Below are positions 1-9,327 of a DNA stretch of 64,000 nt, one piece after another (position 1 is the first letter of the stretch; every line of letters starts with the position of its first letter). The translations under genes and the position numbers were made by a program. The DNA comes from an uncultured Dehalococcoidia bacterium. Lineage in GTDB: Bacteria > Chloroflexota > Dehalococcoidia > Lucifugimonadales > UBA3495. The notes under the pieces are model-generated. The model saw only the letters and a program-made list of their open reading frames with translations. It did no database searches and was not told the DNA's origin. The stretch spans positions 3,154,608 to 3,218,607 of the forward strand of contig OX638345.1 in NCBI GenBank assembly GCA_951813535.1, read 5' to 3'.

Positions 1-77
1 TCGCCGCGTTCTACATCTTCATCAACCTGGCGGTTGATGTAGCGTACGCCTACCTGAACCCGCGGATCCGCTACTAG
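1..77 (+). CDS. ABC transporter permease, DppB type, C-terminal end (partial)
   Basis: Only the last two dozen codons are in the window, read in frame 3 and ending at the TAG at 75-77. The peptide ends in a hydrophobic stretch followed by YLNPRIRY, the usual C-terminus of DppB/OppB-type permeases of peptide/nickel ABC transporters, where the last helix is followed by a short cytosolic D/N-PR-I-R-Y tail. A DppC-type permease begins 45 bases downstream on the same strand, the standard dppB-dppC order. The rest of the gene lies outside the window. Confidence 0.75.
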   Translation, partial: AAFYIFINLAVDVAYAYLNPRIRY

Positions 78-122
78 ACCAGTTCCTGCCCTCGCTCTGC
101 CGCCCACACAAGGAAACTAGCG

Positions 123-1043
123 ATGACCACCCCAACCGCGTCTCCCGGCATCACGACGACTCCCGCCGACGAATTGTATCGACAACGCGGTTTGATCGGC
201 CGGGCATGGTCCAGCACGCGCCAGTACCCGATCATCCCGTTGGTGATCCTGGCGGTCATGCTCATAATCCCGGCGATCTTTGCCAACATGATTGCCCCGC
301 ACGACCCGGTTGAGGTGAACCTGCGGGATCGCCTGTTGCCGCCGGCGTGGCAGGAAGGCGGGAGTTGGCAGTTCGTTCTGGGCACCGACCGGCACGGGTT
401 TGACATCCTCAGCCGTATCATCCACGGGGCGCGGATTTCGCTGTCGATTTCCCTGCTGGCAATCGCGCTGGGCGGTGGAGTGGGAACGGTGCTGGGCCTT
501 CTGGCAGCCTACGGCGGCGGCTGGGTCGACAACCTGATCATGCGGATCGTCGACATCAAGCTGGCGTTTCCGTCAATACTCCTCGCGCTGGTATTGGTGG
601 CGGTCAGTGGACCAGGTTTCCAAACGGTGGTGCTGGTCATCGCATTGCTGCTGTGGGCCAGGTTCGCGCGGATGGTGCGGGGCGAGGCGCTGGCCATCAA
701 ACAGCAAGACTTCATCGCCCGCGCGCTGGTCGCAGGGGCGTCTCCCACGCGTATCATGGTGCGCCACATTTTCCCCAACGTGGTGAATACTGTGGTTGTC
801 CTGGCCACCCTGGAGGTTGGCCACGTGATCATCTTGGAATCTACGCTGAGCTTCCTGGGAGCCGGATTAGTAAAACCGACCCCCGCGTGGGGACTGATGG
901 TGGCCGACGGTCGAACGCTGATCGTTACGGCCTGGTGGCTGTTCTTCTTCCCAACCATGGCCATCGTGCTCACCGTGCTATCCATGAACCTGCTGGGTGA
1001 CTGGCTCAGGGACCGGCTTGACCCCAAGCTGCGCAACGTGTAG
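123..1043 (+). CDS. ABC transporter permease, DppC/OppC type
   Basis: A 306-residue inner-membrane permease that would pair with the DppB-type protein upstream to import peptides or similar solutes. It has an N-terminal helix (about residues 35-60), the DppC signature [13 protein letters not shown] near residue 90, and about five further hydrophobic segments. The cytoplasmic EAA loop that contacts the ATPase is around residues 190-215. It ends in the typical [10 protein letters not shown] tail. An AAGGAAACTAGCG stretch precedes the ATG. No ATPase or binding-protein gene follows, so those are probably upstream. The substrate cannot be told from sequence. Confidence 0.9.
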   Translation: MTTPTASPGITTTPADELYRQRGLIGRAWSSTRQYPIIPLVILAVMLIIPAIFANMIAPHDPVEVNLRDRLLPPAWQEGGSWQFVLGTDRHGFDILSRIIHGARISLSISLLAIALGGGVGTVLGLLAAYGGGWVDNLIMRIVDIKLAFPSILLALVLVAVSGPGFQTVVLVIALLLWARFARMVRGEALAIKQQDFIARALVAGASPTRIMVRHIFPNVVNTVVVLATLEVGHVIILESTLSFLGAGLVKPTPAWGLMVADGRTLIVTAWWLFFFPTMAIVLTVLSMNLLGDWLRDRLDPKLRNV

Positions 1044-1126
1044 CTTGAACCGGAAATCACGCATCGTGGCGGCGGGGTGTGTTATCGCATCCCGCCGCTA
1101 CTTTGACCCTTTGCAACCGGATTGAC

Positions 1127-2530
1127 ATGACGGCCCCACCCGAAAATCCCTCAGAACGCGCATCACACGAGCCAGCGAACCCGGCAGATGCCGACGGGTA
1201 CCTGCCCGATTGGGCGCAGCAAGCGCCACGTCGACGCCGGTTCATATCCAGGCGCAACGCGCTGATCGCCGTGGTGGCGTTAGTCGTCATCGGGTTCCTG
1301 GTCTGGATCAATTTCCCCTTCATTCCGGATCCGGTGATCCTGTTGAGCCGCCAACCGGAAGCGGTATTCGATTCCATGTCGCCCGGCGCGGGATGGACCA
1401 TGCACGGACGCAGCCTCGGCCAGACCCGTTACGCGTCGGACGTACTCGACGAACCCCAGGGGCAACTGGCATGGAGCGCCGACACCGGGCCGGCGACGTT
1501 GGCCGCGCCGATTGTGTCCGACGGACGCATATACCTTGGGGCGCACTTCCGTATCGCGGTGCTTGACGCTGGCACCGGTCAGGAGGTCGAGTCCATGCCG
1601 GCCACCGGACCCATTGGCAACTCGCTGGCACTGGCGAACGGCGCTCTGTACTACACCATGCCGGACCGCCGGCTGGTGGCGCGGAACGCCGAGACCCAGC
1701 AAATCCTGTGGGAGTACCAAATGGGCGACGCCACGTCGGGTCCGGTAGCAGTCGCCAATGGGATCGTGTACGCGGGGGCGCTGGACGGCGTGACTTACGC
1801 GGTGAACGCCACGACCGGAGAGTTGGTCTGGAGGCACGAAACTTTGGGAGAGGTACAGTCTCCCGCATCCCTCACTGACAACCTTGCGTTCGTGGCATCA
1901 GCGGACCGGAGCCTGTACGCGCTGGACTCGCGGACCGGACAGGAGCGGGCCAGGTTCCGGACTGGGGCATCGCTGGTCGCCGCGCCGGTGACGGCCAATG
2001 GGCTAACCTATTTTGTGTCCGAGCGCAAACTACACGCGATGGAAGCGGACGCGCTTGAATACCCTGGACAATACGCGGTGACCCGCACTTGGTCGCAATT
2101 GTGGTTGTGGCAGTTCCCACTACCGGCCCCGCCGTCGCAACCCGGCGACAAATGGCGGTTCGGATCCAAATATCCTGAAGGATTCCCCTCGCGCCAGAAA
2201 AGGACCGAGGGCATCATCTCGGCGCCGGCCGTCGCGGGTGACAGCCTTTACGTCGGAGATACGCTGGGCAAGATGTACGCCGTAGACGCCATCACCGGCG
2301 CCGAGCAATGGCAGTTCCAGGGCGAGGATACCATCCTTGTATCGCCCATCGCCGTGGGCAACCTCCTGGTCTACGGAGACATGGCTGGTTGGCTCTATGG
2401 ACTGGACCGATCCGACGGCGCGGAGCGCTGGCGGCTGAAACTGCCGGCCGGCGTCCACACCGAGCCCATCTACGCCGAAGGTATGCTGCTGGTGCGGACG
2501 GAAGACGGGACGCTGCACGCCGTCCGGTGA
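1127..2530 (+). CDS. Membrane-anchored PQQ-type beta-propeller protein
   Basis: The reading frame is open from 1079, but the ATG at 1127 gives a sensible N-terminus: about 40 polar residues, a basic stretch, then one transmembrane helix (about residues 45-65) and a long extracytoplasmic domain. That domain has repeated PQQ_2/BamB-like blades with motifs such as VYALDxxTGxxxW, recurring about every 40 residues. Such proteins are scaffolds (BamB) or pyrrolo-quinoline-quinone enzymes. I see no heme motif or dehydrogenase active-site signature, so a non-enzymatic or unknown role is safest. It may be co-transcribed with the permeases, 83 bases upstream. Confidence 0.75.
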   Translation: MTAPPENPSERASHEPANPADADGYLPDWAQQAPRRRRFISRRNALIAVVALVVIGFLVWINFPFIPDPVILLSRQPEAVFDSMSPGAGWTMHGRSLGQTRYASDVLDEPQGQLAWSADTGPATLAAPIVSDGRIYLGAHFRIAVLDAGTGQEVESMPATGPIGNSLALANGALYYTMPDRRLVARNAETQQILWEYQMGDATSGPVAVANGIVYAGALDGVTYAVNATTGELVWRHETLGEVQSPASLTDNLAFVASADRSLYALDSRTGQERARFRTGASLVAAPVTANGLTYFVSERKLHAMEADALEYPGQYAVTRTWSQLWLWQFPLPAPPSQPGDKWRFGSKYPEGFPSRQKRTEGIISAPAVAGDSLYVGDTLGKMYAVDAITGAEQWQFQGEDTILVSPIAVGNLLVYGDMAGWLYGLDRSDGAERWRLKLPAGVHTEPIYAEGMLLVRTEDGTLHAVR

Positions 2531-2539
2531 TCTGCTGGC

Positions 2540-3322
2540 CTACTGGGCCGTATAGCCTCCGTCGATGACCAACTCGCTGCCGGTCATGAAAGACGATTCT
2601 TCCGACGCCAGGAACAGCACGCCGTAGGCGATATCATCCACGGTGCCGATCCGACCGATGGGGGTCGAATCGACGCGGAGTTGCCGCTGCTCGGGGTCCG
2701 ACATGGTCCGCGCCGTCATTGCAGTGTCGATAAATCCCGGGTGGACCGAGTTGCAGCGGATGTTGTCGCCAGCGTATTGGACAGCGGTCGACTTGGTCAG
2801 CAAGCGCACCGCCCCTTTGGAGCTGGCGTAGGCAGATCCGGCTCCGGACCCTGGCCTGGTGGCGATAATGCCCGCGATGGACGAGATATTGATGATGGAG
2901 CCGCCGCCGGCGGTGCGCATCGCGGGTATTGCGGCGCGGGTTCCAAGAAAGACACCTTTGCCGTTCACGTCCATTATCTGGTCCCAAACTTCGGTGGGCG
3001 CTTCGTGGATGCGCGGCGCATTGACCCCGCCGATACTGGTGCCGCCCACGCCGGCGTTGTTGACCAGGATGTCCAGCTTGCCGTATCGACTGACCGCCTC
3101 GGTGACGGCGTCGGCCCACTGATCGGCATCGGTAACGTCGAGGTGGACGTAGGTAGCGTGGCCGCCGAGTTCACGGATCTCGGCCTCCAGTTTCATCCCA
3201 TCTTCGTCAAGAATATCTCCGATGACCACTGCCGCCCCTTCATGGGCGAATAACTTGGCCTCGGCGGCCCCCTGACCACGTGCGCCACCGCTGACCAGGG
3301 CTACTTTTCCTTCCAGTCGCAT
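2540..3322 (-). CDS. SDR family NAD(P)-dependent oxidoreductase
   Basis: A 260-residue classical short-chain dehydrogenase. It has the nucleotide-binding VSGGARGQG motif at residues 10-18, NNAGVGG around 88, the catalytic Ser in NISSIAGI, and YASSKGA with the catalytic Tyr and Lys around 165-169. The C-terminal GSELVIDGGYTAQ is typical of classical SDRs. Family members oxidise or reduce secondary alcohols and ketones; the substrate is not predictable. AGAGG stands just ahead of the ATG. It is the last gene of a minus-strand group that includes the lactonase-like propeller 34 bases upstream. Confidence 0.88.
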   Translation of the reverse strand: MRLEGKVALVSGGARGQGAAEAKLFAHEGAAVVIGDILDEDGMKLEAEIRELGGHATYVHLDVTDADQWADAVTEAVSRYGKLDILVNNAGVGGTSIGGVNAPRIHEAPTEVWDQIMDVNGKGVFLGTRAAIPAMRTAGGGSIINISSIAGIIATRPGSGAGSAYASSKGAVRLLTKSTAVQYAGDNIRCNSVHPGFIDTAMTARTMSDPEQRQLRVDSTPIGRIGTVDDIAYGVLFLASEESSFMTGSELVIDGGYTAQ

Positions 3323-3356
3323 GTCGAACCTCTCTGTTGGGTTGTGAAGAGGGCGA

Positions 3357-4409
3357 TCAGTCGCCCAGCGCAGCTGTGAGTACCCACATGGGTCGTTCGC
3401 CCACGGCGTACGTACCCAGCGGAGTCAGCTGCCCCGTAGCCGCGTCGATACTGTAGGAGGCCAGCTGACCGGTCGCTGATCCTGCGGCGAACACGAAGCG
3501 ACCAGACGGGTCCAGGCTGAAAGCGCTGGGCACAGCCTCGGTGACGGCGTGGTCGGCGGGTGTCAGGCGACCCTCGGCATCGACAGTGAAGCTGGCGATG
3601 CTATTGTGTCCGCGATTGGGGACGCACAACAGGCTCCCGTCGGGGGAGAACTGGATCTGGGAGCAAGTGTTGCGCTCGGTGACGCCGGCGGGCAGGGTGG
3701 AAACGGTTTCGAATGGAGTCAACCGTCCTTCGTCGTCAATCTGGTAAGAAGAAACGCTGCAGCCCTGCTCGTTGGAGAAGTAGACCAGATCGAGGCTCGG
3801 ATGGTAGGTCAGGTGCCGAGGGCCGATCATGTCGTCCTGCGCGAGGGTAGAAGGGTCGTTGGCGGTCAGCGCGCCGCTGTCCGCATCGAAGCGGAACTGG
3901 TAGATGACATTGGGCCCCGGAATGTTCTTCGGCGGTTCGAGGACGTTGTCCTGCACTCGGGCAATGTGCGGAACATACGCGAACCGGTTGGACCGGTCGG
4001 TCATCATGGCGTGGGCGCCGGTGTCGGTGTCCACCACAGACGTGGCACCGCCGCCCAGGCTCCCGTCGTTGCCCAGAGGGTGCACGGCGGCCTTCCCGTC
4101 GGCGTAGTAGGACGAGAGCAGGAACCGGCCGGTGCGGTCGGTTGAGAGAAAAGAGGGCTGCCCGGGCGGTGTCACCGAGCCGGTCTGGGTCAACTCGCCG
4201 GTCTGCTGGTCGACGCGATGACTGGTGATCTCGGGAACCTCGCGGTGCCCGGCGTACAGTGTCTGCCGGTCGGGGCTGATAGCCAGCAGGGAGGGTCCGC
4301 CGGACACCTCCTCCTCCCCGGCGATGGTCAGGGCTCCGCTGGCTTCGTCCATGGTGAAGATGGATACCTTGTTGTCGTCCTGAGCTGCAACATACACGTA
4401 GGTTGCCAT
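3357..4409 (-). CDS. Lactonase-family beta-propeller (YbhE/6-phosphogluconolactonase-like)
   Basis: A 350-residue seven-bladed propeller of the lactonase_7 family. Blades repeat the pattern 'V..Y.ID..TG.LT..G', each followed by 'SPDGR.LY'. Family members include YbhE-type 6-phosphogluconolactonase and cycloisomerases acting on lactones. No signal peptide is visible, so it is probably cytosolic. A GGAGG Shine-Dalgarno lies 8 bases before the ATG. Its neighbours, an SDR and an F420-type oxidoreductase, would suit a catabolic role on a lactone intermediate, but that is inference. Confidence 0.82.
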   Translation of the reverse strand: MATYVYVAAQDDNKVSIFTMDEASGALTIAGEEEVSGGPSLLAISPDRQTLYAGHREVPEITSHRVDQQTGELTQTGSVTPPGQPSFLSTDRTGRFLLSSYYADGKAAVHPLGNDGSLGGGATSVVDTDTGAHAMMTDRSNRFAYVPHIARVQDNVLEPPKNIPGPNVIYQFRFDADSGALTANDPSTLAQDDMIGPRHLTYHPSLDLVYFSNEQGCSVSSYQIDDEGRLTPFETVSTLPAGVTERNTCSQIQFSPDGSLLCVPNRGHNSIASFTVDAEGRLTPADHAVTEAVPSAFSLDPSGRFVFAAGSATGQLASYSIDAATGQLTPLGTYAVGERPMWVLTAALGD

Positions 4410-4463
4410 TTCAGTTGCCTCCTGTCCGCGTGCACAATGGTGTTACTTGAATGACGACGAATG

Positions 4464-5315
4464 TCAGCGAAGCAGGGTGTCGGCCATGCTTTCCAACTGC
4501 TGGCCCATCTCCTCTTCGGAATCGGAGTGGTTGGGCCACACGCAGACCCGCAACGCTCCGGCGTTGAGGAAATCGTCGACGGTCTGGCGGGTGGTATCGG
4601 GAGCCTGCCCGAACACGGAGATCGTAATCGCCTCGGGGTCGCGTCCCCGCTCAGCCGCGAGGGTGTCCAGTTGCTTGCGGCTGTCCTCAATCTGTCCCGG
4701 GGTCGCGCGGTTGGGGAGCCAACCGTCGCCGTAGCGCACCACGCGACGCAGCACGTTGCGCGCGTTGCCGCCCAGCAGGATGGGCGGGTGGGGTTCCTGC
4801 ACCGGTTTGGGGTACATGTAGACGGGCGGGAAGTTGTAGTAACGGCCGTGGAACTCGGCCTGGTCCTCGGTCCACAGGGCCTTCAGGGCGCCCACAGCCT
4901 CCTCAGTCTGGGTCCAGCGGTGGTCGAAGTCGCCGCCCATCATCTCGGTTTCCTCACGGTTCCAACCGGCGCCAATGCCGAAAACGAAACGGCCATTGCT
5001 GTGGCGGTCCAGCACCGAGATTTGTTTGGCAAGGATGAGAGGGTTGCGCTCGGGCACCAGGGTGATGCCGGTGCACAGCTTGATCTTCTCAGTCACTGCC
5101 GCGGCCATCGCCAGGGACATGTACGGATCGGAGAAATGGCGATAGGTCCACGGTATCTCGCCGCCGGTGGCCGGGAAGGGGCTCTCGCTATTGACGGGCA
5201 GAATGGGGTGCTCATGGTACCAGATGGACTCGAAGCCAAGTTCCTCGGCCTTCCTGGCGATAAACGCCGGGTCGAGGGTGTAGGCCGGCAGTGGGACGAT
5301 TATTCCTACGGACAT
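4464..5315 (-). CDS. LLM-class (luciferase-like) F420-dependent oxidoreductase
   Basis: A 283-residue TIM-barrel protein of the luciferase-like family. It starts with MSVGIIVPLPAY and has ELGFESIWYHEHP near residue 30, as in TIGR03619-type F420-dependent oxidoreductases. Other family features are GITLVPERNPLILAKQ near residue 83, GRFVFGIGAGWNREE near 108 and KPVQEPHPPILLGG around 171-184. It would use F420 or FMN to oxidise or reduce a small organic substrate. AAGGAGCAAGGTA precedes the ATG and fixes the start. A possible promoter lies about 65 bases upstream. Confidence 0.88.
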   Translation of the reverse strand: MSVGIIVPLPAYTLDPAFIARKAEELGFESIWYHEHPILPVNSESPFPATGGEIPWTYRHFSDPYMSLAMAAAVTEKIKLCTGITLVPERNPLILAKQISVLDRHSNGRFVFGIGAGWNREETEMMGGDFDHRWTQTEEAVGALKALWTEDQAEFHGRYYNFPPVYMYPKPVQEPHPPILLGGNARNVLRRVVRYGDGWLPNRATPGQIEDSRKQLDTLAAERGRDPEAITISVFGQAPDTTRQTVDDFLNAGALRVCVWPNHSDSEEEMGQQLESMADTLLR

Positions 5316-5378
5316 TACCTTGCTCCTTTGCGGCAGCGTTGCGAAAGATCCAGGAAATCATTGCGGATAGTGGGTCGG

Positions 5379-5407
5379 AGTTTATCAGACCCGGTCGACT
5401 GTGACAG
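5379..5407 (-). promoter_or_regulatory. Candidate promoter for the LLM/lactonase/SDR group
   Basis: On the minus strand a CTGTCA -35 box (complement of 5402-5407) and a TAAACT -10 box (complement of 5379-5384) are separated by 17 bases. Each matches four of six consensus positions. It lies in the gap between the SulP gene end and the LLM gene start, where a promoter for the minus-strand group is expected. Confidence 0.4.
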
Positions 5408-5430
5408 CGCGCTCGCGCAGGATTGGGCCG

Positions 5431-7083
5431 CTATCGACCTTTCCTTTCGAGCAGATTCCCCGCCAGTTCCCGGGCCGAGCCCAGGTCATCGACAAAGCGC
5501 TCAGCCGGAACCCGCCGGAAAACATTCAACGACCGCAGGGTCTCCTCCACCGGGCCGGAAAGATTGAGAACGATGCATTCCGTTTTGGCGGCGGCGGCCG
5601 CGTCGATCAGTCTTTCAATGATCAGCGCCGCGCTGTCGTCCATGTGGACGGTGTTGGAAAAGTCAAAGATGGTGACCTCGTGCTCTTGAATGTCCGCGCC
5701 TATCATCCAGGCCAGCTCGTTCGCGGAGGCGAAGGAAAATTCGCCGCGCAGATCGACCAAGCCCACCCGGGCCCGAAATTCATCGACATCGCCCGCGTCG
5801 GTGTCGCTGGGGAAAAACTCGCGATCCAGCAGGGGCACTGATATCACCCGTCCCAGCTCACGTTGTTCCCTGGCCCGCGCCCGCGCGAATCCGGCTACAA
5901 TCAGTCCGATGGCGATGGCGGTGATCAGGTCCACGAACACCGTCAGAACCAGCGTGAGCGCCATGACCAGCAGGTATTCACGCTGGACGTGACGAATTCG
6001 TGTGATCAGTCTCCGATCGATGATGTCCCAACCAACTTTGATCAGGATGCCGGACAGTGCGGCTACCGGTATGGGCTCCGCGATCCAGCCCAGGCCCAGC
6101 ACTAGGGCCAACAGGACCGCCGCGCAGGTAACGCCGGAGACCGGCGTGGTGCCCCCAGCCCGAACGTTCACTGTCGTTCCCGAGGGCGCGCCGGCTCCTG
6201 GCAAAGCCCCCAGCACGCCAGCGGACACGTTCGCGATGCCCTGCCCGAAAAGCTCCCGGTTGGGTTTATGGCGCGTGCGGGTCAGGGTATCGGCGACCAA
6301 CGAAGCCACCAGGCTGTTAACCGAACCGATCAGGGCCAGCGTGAGCGCCGGTTGCAGGGCGGACAGCAGCAGACCCGGCGCCAGTTCCGGCAGGTACAAC
6401 GCCGGCAGGCCCTGCGGGAGCTTTCCGATCGTGGGAGCATCGTGCAACCACAACGCCGCCATCGCCGTTCCAACAATCAAAGCCAACAGCGGTCCCGGCA
6501 TGAACCGACCCAGCCGGCGCGGCCAGAACACGCAGATCGCAAGGCACACCGCGCCCACTATCACCGAGTGGGGGTTCAGCGTGAGCACCGCCTCCGGCCA
6601 GGCTCGGATGATGCCAAAAAGACCCCCAGGGGCGGGAGGAGCGCCCAGGAAGGGCAGCACCTGGATGATGATGATGATCAGGCCGATTCCGGAGGTAAAT
6701 CCGGCGATCATGGAATATGGCGTATAGTTGATAAACCGACCGACCCGCAGGAGTCCCAACGCAACCTGGATTACGCCGGCCAGCATGACGATGGTGAACG
6801 CCTCAGACGGAGTTTTGGCGTGCTGCGCGAGCACGATCATCATCGCCACCGTCATGGCGCCGTTGGGAAACGCGATCCGGGCAGGAGTCCCGCCGAACAC
6901 CGCCGCGCAGAATCCAACCGCGATCGCGCCGTACATACCGGCCACGGGGCCCAACCCCGTGGCCACGCCGTATGCCAAAGCCATAGGGAGCACCGTCGCG
7001 GCGGTGGTGACTCCGCCGAACAAGTCTCCCGATAGTATTCTCGGGTTATAGGACGGTCGTGCCCTGAAGAGTCTCAACGGCAA
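5431..7083 (-). CDS. SulP-family anion transporter with C-terminal STAS domain
   Basis: A 550-residue membrane protein of the SulP/SLC26 family, which transports sulfate, bicarbonate or dicarboxylates. The N-terminal ISGD-like block and the MALAYGVATGLGPVAGMYG region of the first helices are family hallmarks. About 10-12 hydrophobic segments run to about residue 410. The rest forms a STAS domain with FDFSNTVHMDDSAALII, the site that is often regulatory. The apparent start is a TTG with no clear ribosome binding site, so the N-terminus is uncertain by a few residues. The substrate is unknown. Confidence 0.9.
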   Translation of the reverse strand: MPLRLFRARPSYNPRILSGDLFGGVTTAATVLPMALAYGVATGLGPVAGMYGAIAVGFCAAVFGGTPARIAFPNGAMTVAMMIVLAQHAKTPSEAFTIVMLAGVIQVALGLLRVGRFINYTPYSMIAGFTSGIGLIIIIIQVLPFLGAPPAPGGLFGIIRAWPEAVLTLNPHSVIVGAVCLAICVFWPRRLGRFMPGPLLALIVGTAMAALWLHDAPTIGKLPQGLPALYLPELAPGLLLSALQPALTLALIGSVNSLVASLVADTLTRTRHKPNRELFGQGIANVSAGVLGALPGAGAPSGTTVNVRAGGTTPVSGVTCAAVLLALVLGLGWIAEPIPVAALSGILIKVGWDIIDRRLITRIRHVQREYLLVMALTLVLTVFVDLITAIAIGLIVAGFARARAREQRELGRVISVPLLDREFFPSDTDAGDVDEFRARVGLVDLRGEFSFASANELAWMIGADIQEHEVTIFDFSNTVHMDDSAALIIERLIDAAAAAKTECIVLNLSGPVEETLRSLNVFRRVPAERFVDDLGSARELAGNLLERKGR

Positions 7084-7115
7084 GTGGCTGCGACTACAAG
7101 ACTAAAATGTGTGAC

Positions 7116-8657
7116 TCACTGATCGGACCGCACCCATTCGGCAACGCGCTCGCCGATCATGATGGTGGTGCAGTTGGTGTTGGCCCGGATAACATCGGGC
7201 ATCACCGAGGCGTCGGCGACACGCAGCGATTCGATGCCGTGGACGCGGCAATGTTGGTCCACCACCGCCATGGGATCGCTGTCGGGTCCTAACTTGCAGG
7301 TGCCCGAGAGGTGCTGTCCGATGCAGACCTCGCGCAGCATCCAGTTGTCCAGCGTTTGGTCGGACTCCAGGTCTGCCTCGGTGGGGGAAATCAGGCCATC
7401 GTAGATGTTGCGGAATTGCTCGTGATCCAATAGGCGGATGACGATGCGAACCGCCTCGCGCATGCGCTCACGGTCCCAGTCGGCCTCCAGATAACGACAG
7501 TCGATGTGGGGCTGCACGTCGGGGTCGGTGGACTGAAGGGTCAGCTCGCCGGCGCTTTCGGCGAGCTCCATCATGCAGGTCAGGCGGATGCCCTCGTTGT
7601 CGAATGGGTCGCCTCCCAGCGGCGTCGAGAAGGACGAGGGGAAGATCTGCATGTCGTTGCGAGCATCGGAACCGCTGGCGGTGTAGCGCAACACCGTCTG
7701 GATGCGAGGCGCGTCGGGATCCAGCGGGAAGTCGTCCTTCACTTTGACCCGAACGGGCACCAGGGGATGGTCGCGGAGGTTCTTGCCCACACCGGGCAGG
7801 TCCTTGACCACGGGTATGCCCAAGCCGCGCAGTTCCTCAGCCGGTCCGACGCCCGACAGCATGAGCAGTTGAGGTGAGGCGATAGCGCCAGCGCACAGGA
7901 CGATCTGCTCCGCCTCGATTTGGAAGGTCTCGCCGCCACTTTCGACCTGTACACCCACGGCCCGTTGTCCTTCGAAGAGGATCCGGTGAACACGGACGTT
8001 GGCGCGTATGGTCAGGTTGAGGCGATGACGGTTGGGATTCACGTAGGTCAACGCGGTGCTCATGCGCACCCCGTTGGGGTTGTTCATCGGAAACGGGCCG
8101 ACGCCGGTGGAGTCGGGATGGTTGTGATCGTAGACCTCGGCGTATCCGACGTTGGTGCAGGCCTGAACGAAAGCTTCCTGCAGGGGCAGCCAGTTCTCCC
8201 TCCGGTGCCGCCGCACGGGGATGGGGCCATCGAAGCCATGGAAGTCGTCAGTGATGTCGGTATCGGTTTCCTGCTTGCGGAAGTAGGGGAGCACGTTGAT
8301 GTAGCTCCACTCGTCGTTTCCCCAGGAGGCCCAGCGGTCATAGTCCTCGGGCACACCCCGCAGGAACACTTGCCCGTTGATGGCGCTGGTCCCACCGACC
8401 ACGCGCCCGCGCGGGACGTTCACCGGCTCTGTCTGCAAGGGTGTGCCGGTGCCCACGAAGGACCAGTTGTGCGGGGCGCCCATTTCAGAGGCGCGAGGAG
8501 CGTAACCGAACTTCAGATCGTCGGGCGTCTGCTCCAGGTCAGGATAATCGGGACCCGCTTCCAGCAGAAGCACGGAGCGTGACGGGTCCTCCGATAGACG
8601 GGTTGCCATGGTGCCGCCGGCGGAACCGGCGCCGATCACGATGACGTCATATTTCAT
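7116..8657 (-). CDS. GMC-family FAD-dependent oxidoreductase (choline-dehydrogenase-like)
   Basis: A 513-residue flavoprotein of the glucose-methanol-choline family. The dinucleotide-binding motif VIGAGSAGGTMATRL starts near residue 7, followed by LLLEAGPDYPD. The GMC signature GRVVGGTSAINGQVFLRG is near residue 84, and a second signature with AGAIASPQLLMLSGVGP near 258. The C-terminal catalytic region has GQHLSGTCKLGPDSDP and ends RANTNCTTIMIGER. Family members oxidise alcohols to aldehydes. AAGGAGCG precedes the ATG. A close paralogue lies at 15315-16859. The cysteine-hydrolase gene starts the same minus-strand group. Confidence 0.92.
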   Translation of the reverse strand: MKYDVIVIGAGSAGGTMATRLSEDPSRSVLLLEAGPDYPDLEQTPDDLKFGYAPRASEMGAPHNWSFVGTGTPLQTEPVNVPRGRVVGGTSAINGQVFLRGVPEDYDRWASWGNDEWSYINVLPYFRKQETDTDITDDFHGFDGPIPVRRHRRENWLPLQEAFVQACTNVGYAEVYDHNHPDSTGVGPFPMNNPNGVRMSTALTYVNPNRHRLNLTIRANVRVHRILFEGQRAVGVQVESGGETFQIEAEQIVLCAGAIASPQLLMLSGVGPAEELRGLGIPVVKDLPGVGKNLRDHPLVPVRVKVKDDFPLDPDAPRIQTVLRYTASGSDARNDMQIFPSSFSTPLGGDPFDNEGIRLTCMMELAESAGELTLQSTDPDVQPHIDCRYLEADWDRERMREAVRIVIRLLDHEQFRNIYDGLISPTEADLESDQTLDNWMLREVCIGQHLSGTCKLGPDSDPMAVVDQHCRVHGIESLRVADASVMPDVIRANTNCTTIMIGERVAEWVRSDQ

Positions 8658-8724
8658 GCTGGCGCTCCTTGGGTTTCGACGAGTGGTTGGCGCACTTCAA
8701 AACTGGGGGATAGCTCTTCAGCTT

Positions 8725-9249
8725 CTACAAGGCCTGGAGAAACTCGTCGGTGGTCATCACGGTGCCCTGTCGCGGGTAGACCTTCTCGGTGAGCACGCGG
8801 TGTACCTCCGGATCTCCGTCGGAACAGGCGTCGGATAGCACGGTGAAGCTGTAGTTTATGTCCACCGCCCAACGCACCGAGGACAGCACGCACCCGCTGG
8901 TGGCCACTCCCATGATGACCAGGTTGTCGCGTCCCATCTCACGCAGGGTTACGTCCAGCGCGGTGGTGGAGAACGGACCGGGGCGGACCTTAGTGATGAC
9001 CAGTTCCCCTTCTGCCGGCGTAACGCCCTGGTGCAGTTCCACGTCTGGCGCATATTCCGCGAAGGGACCGCCGCGATGAACGACATAGATGACGGGGATG
9101 CCGGACGCGCGGGCGCCAGCAAGAGCCCTGGCCGCATTTTCCACCACAGCCGCGGGCTCGGCGGCGACGTTGGCGATGATGCGCTGCTGGAAGTCCATAA
9201 TCAAAACGGCGGTACGTTCAGCGTCGATACGGGTCGCTTGCTGGGTCAT
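8725..9249 (-). CDS. Cysteine hydrolase of the isochorismatase family
   Basis: A 174-residue isochorismatase-fold hydrolase. I start it at the ATG at 9249, preceded by GGGAGGAAC; the open frame continues 39 codons further without a signal. The catalytic Asp is in AVLIMDFQQ near residue 19, the Lys in ITKVRPGPF near residue 90, and the nucleophile Cys in MGVATSGCVLSS near 123. Family members hydrolyse isochorismate, nicotinamide, N-carbamoyl compounds or biuret-like amides; the substrate is not evident here. It is followed by the GMC oxidoreductase on the same strand. Confidence 0.88.
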   Translation of the reverse strand: MTQQATRIDAERTAVLIMDFQQRIIANVAAEPAAVVENAARALAGARASGIPVIYVVHRGGPFAEYAPDVELHQGVTPAEGELVITKVRPGPFSTTALDVTLREMGRDNLVIMGVATSGCVLSSVRWAVDINYSFTVLSDACSDGDPEVHRVLTEKVYPRQGTVMTTDEFLQAL

Positions 9250-9298
9250 GGGGGTTCCTCCCGGTACGGACGGCGTCACTACAGCTTGGGATAGCGGT

Positions 9299-9304
9299 AT
9301 TATA
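9299..9304 (-). promoter_or_regulatory. Candidate -10 box (TATAAT) for the cysteine hydrolase gene
   Basis: A perfect TATAAT on the minus strand, inside GCTATAATACC, 50 bases upstream of the ATG at 9249. No convincing -35 element is present. The same bases read TATTAT at 9298-9303 on the plus strand, ahead of the divergent gene at 9328, so the site could serve either side. Confidence 0.4.
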
Positions 9305-9327
9305 GCGTCCGAGGAGGAGCAGCGGGC

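Noticed and set aside
4461-5567. Long plus-strand open frame of 368 codons opposite the LLM gene
   Set aside because: It is the shadow of a well-supported minus-strand LLM oxidoreductase. The translation has no family resemblance and no ribosome binding site. High-GC genes often leave long antisense frames.
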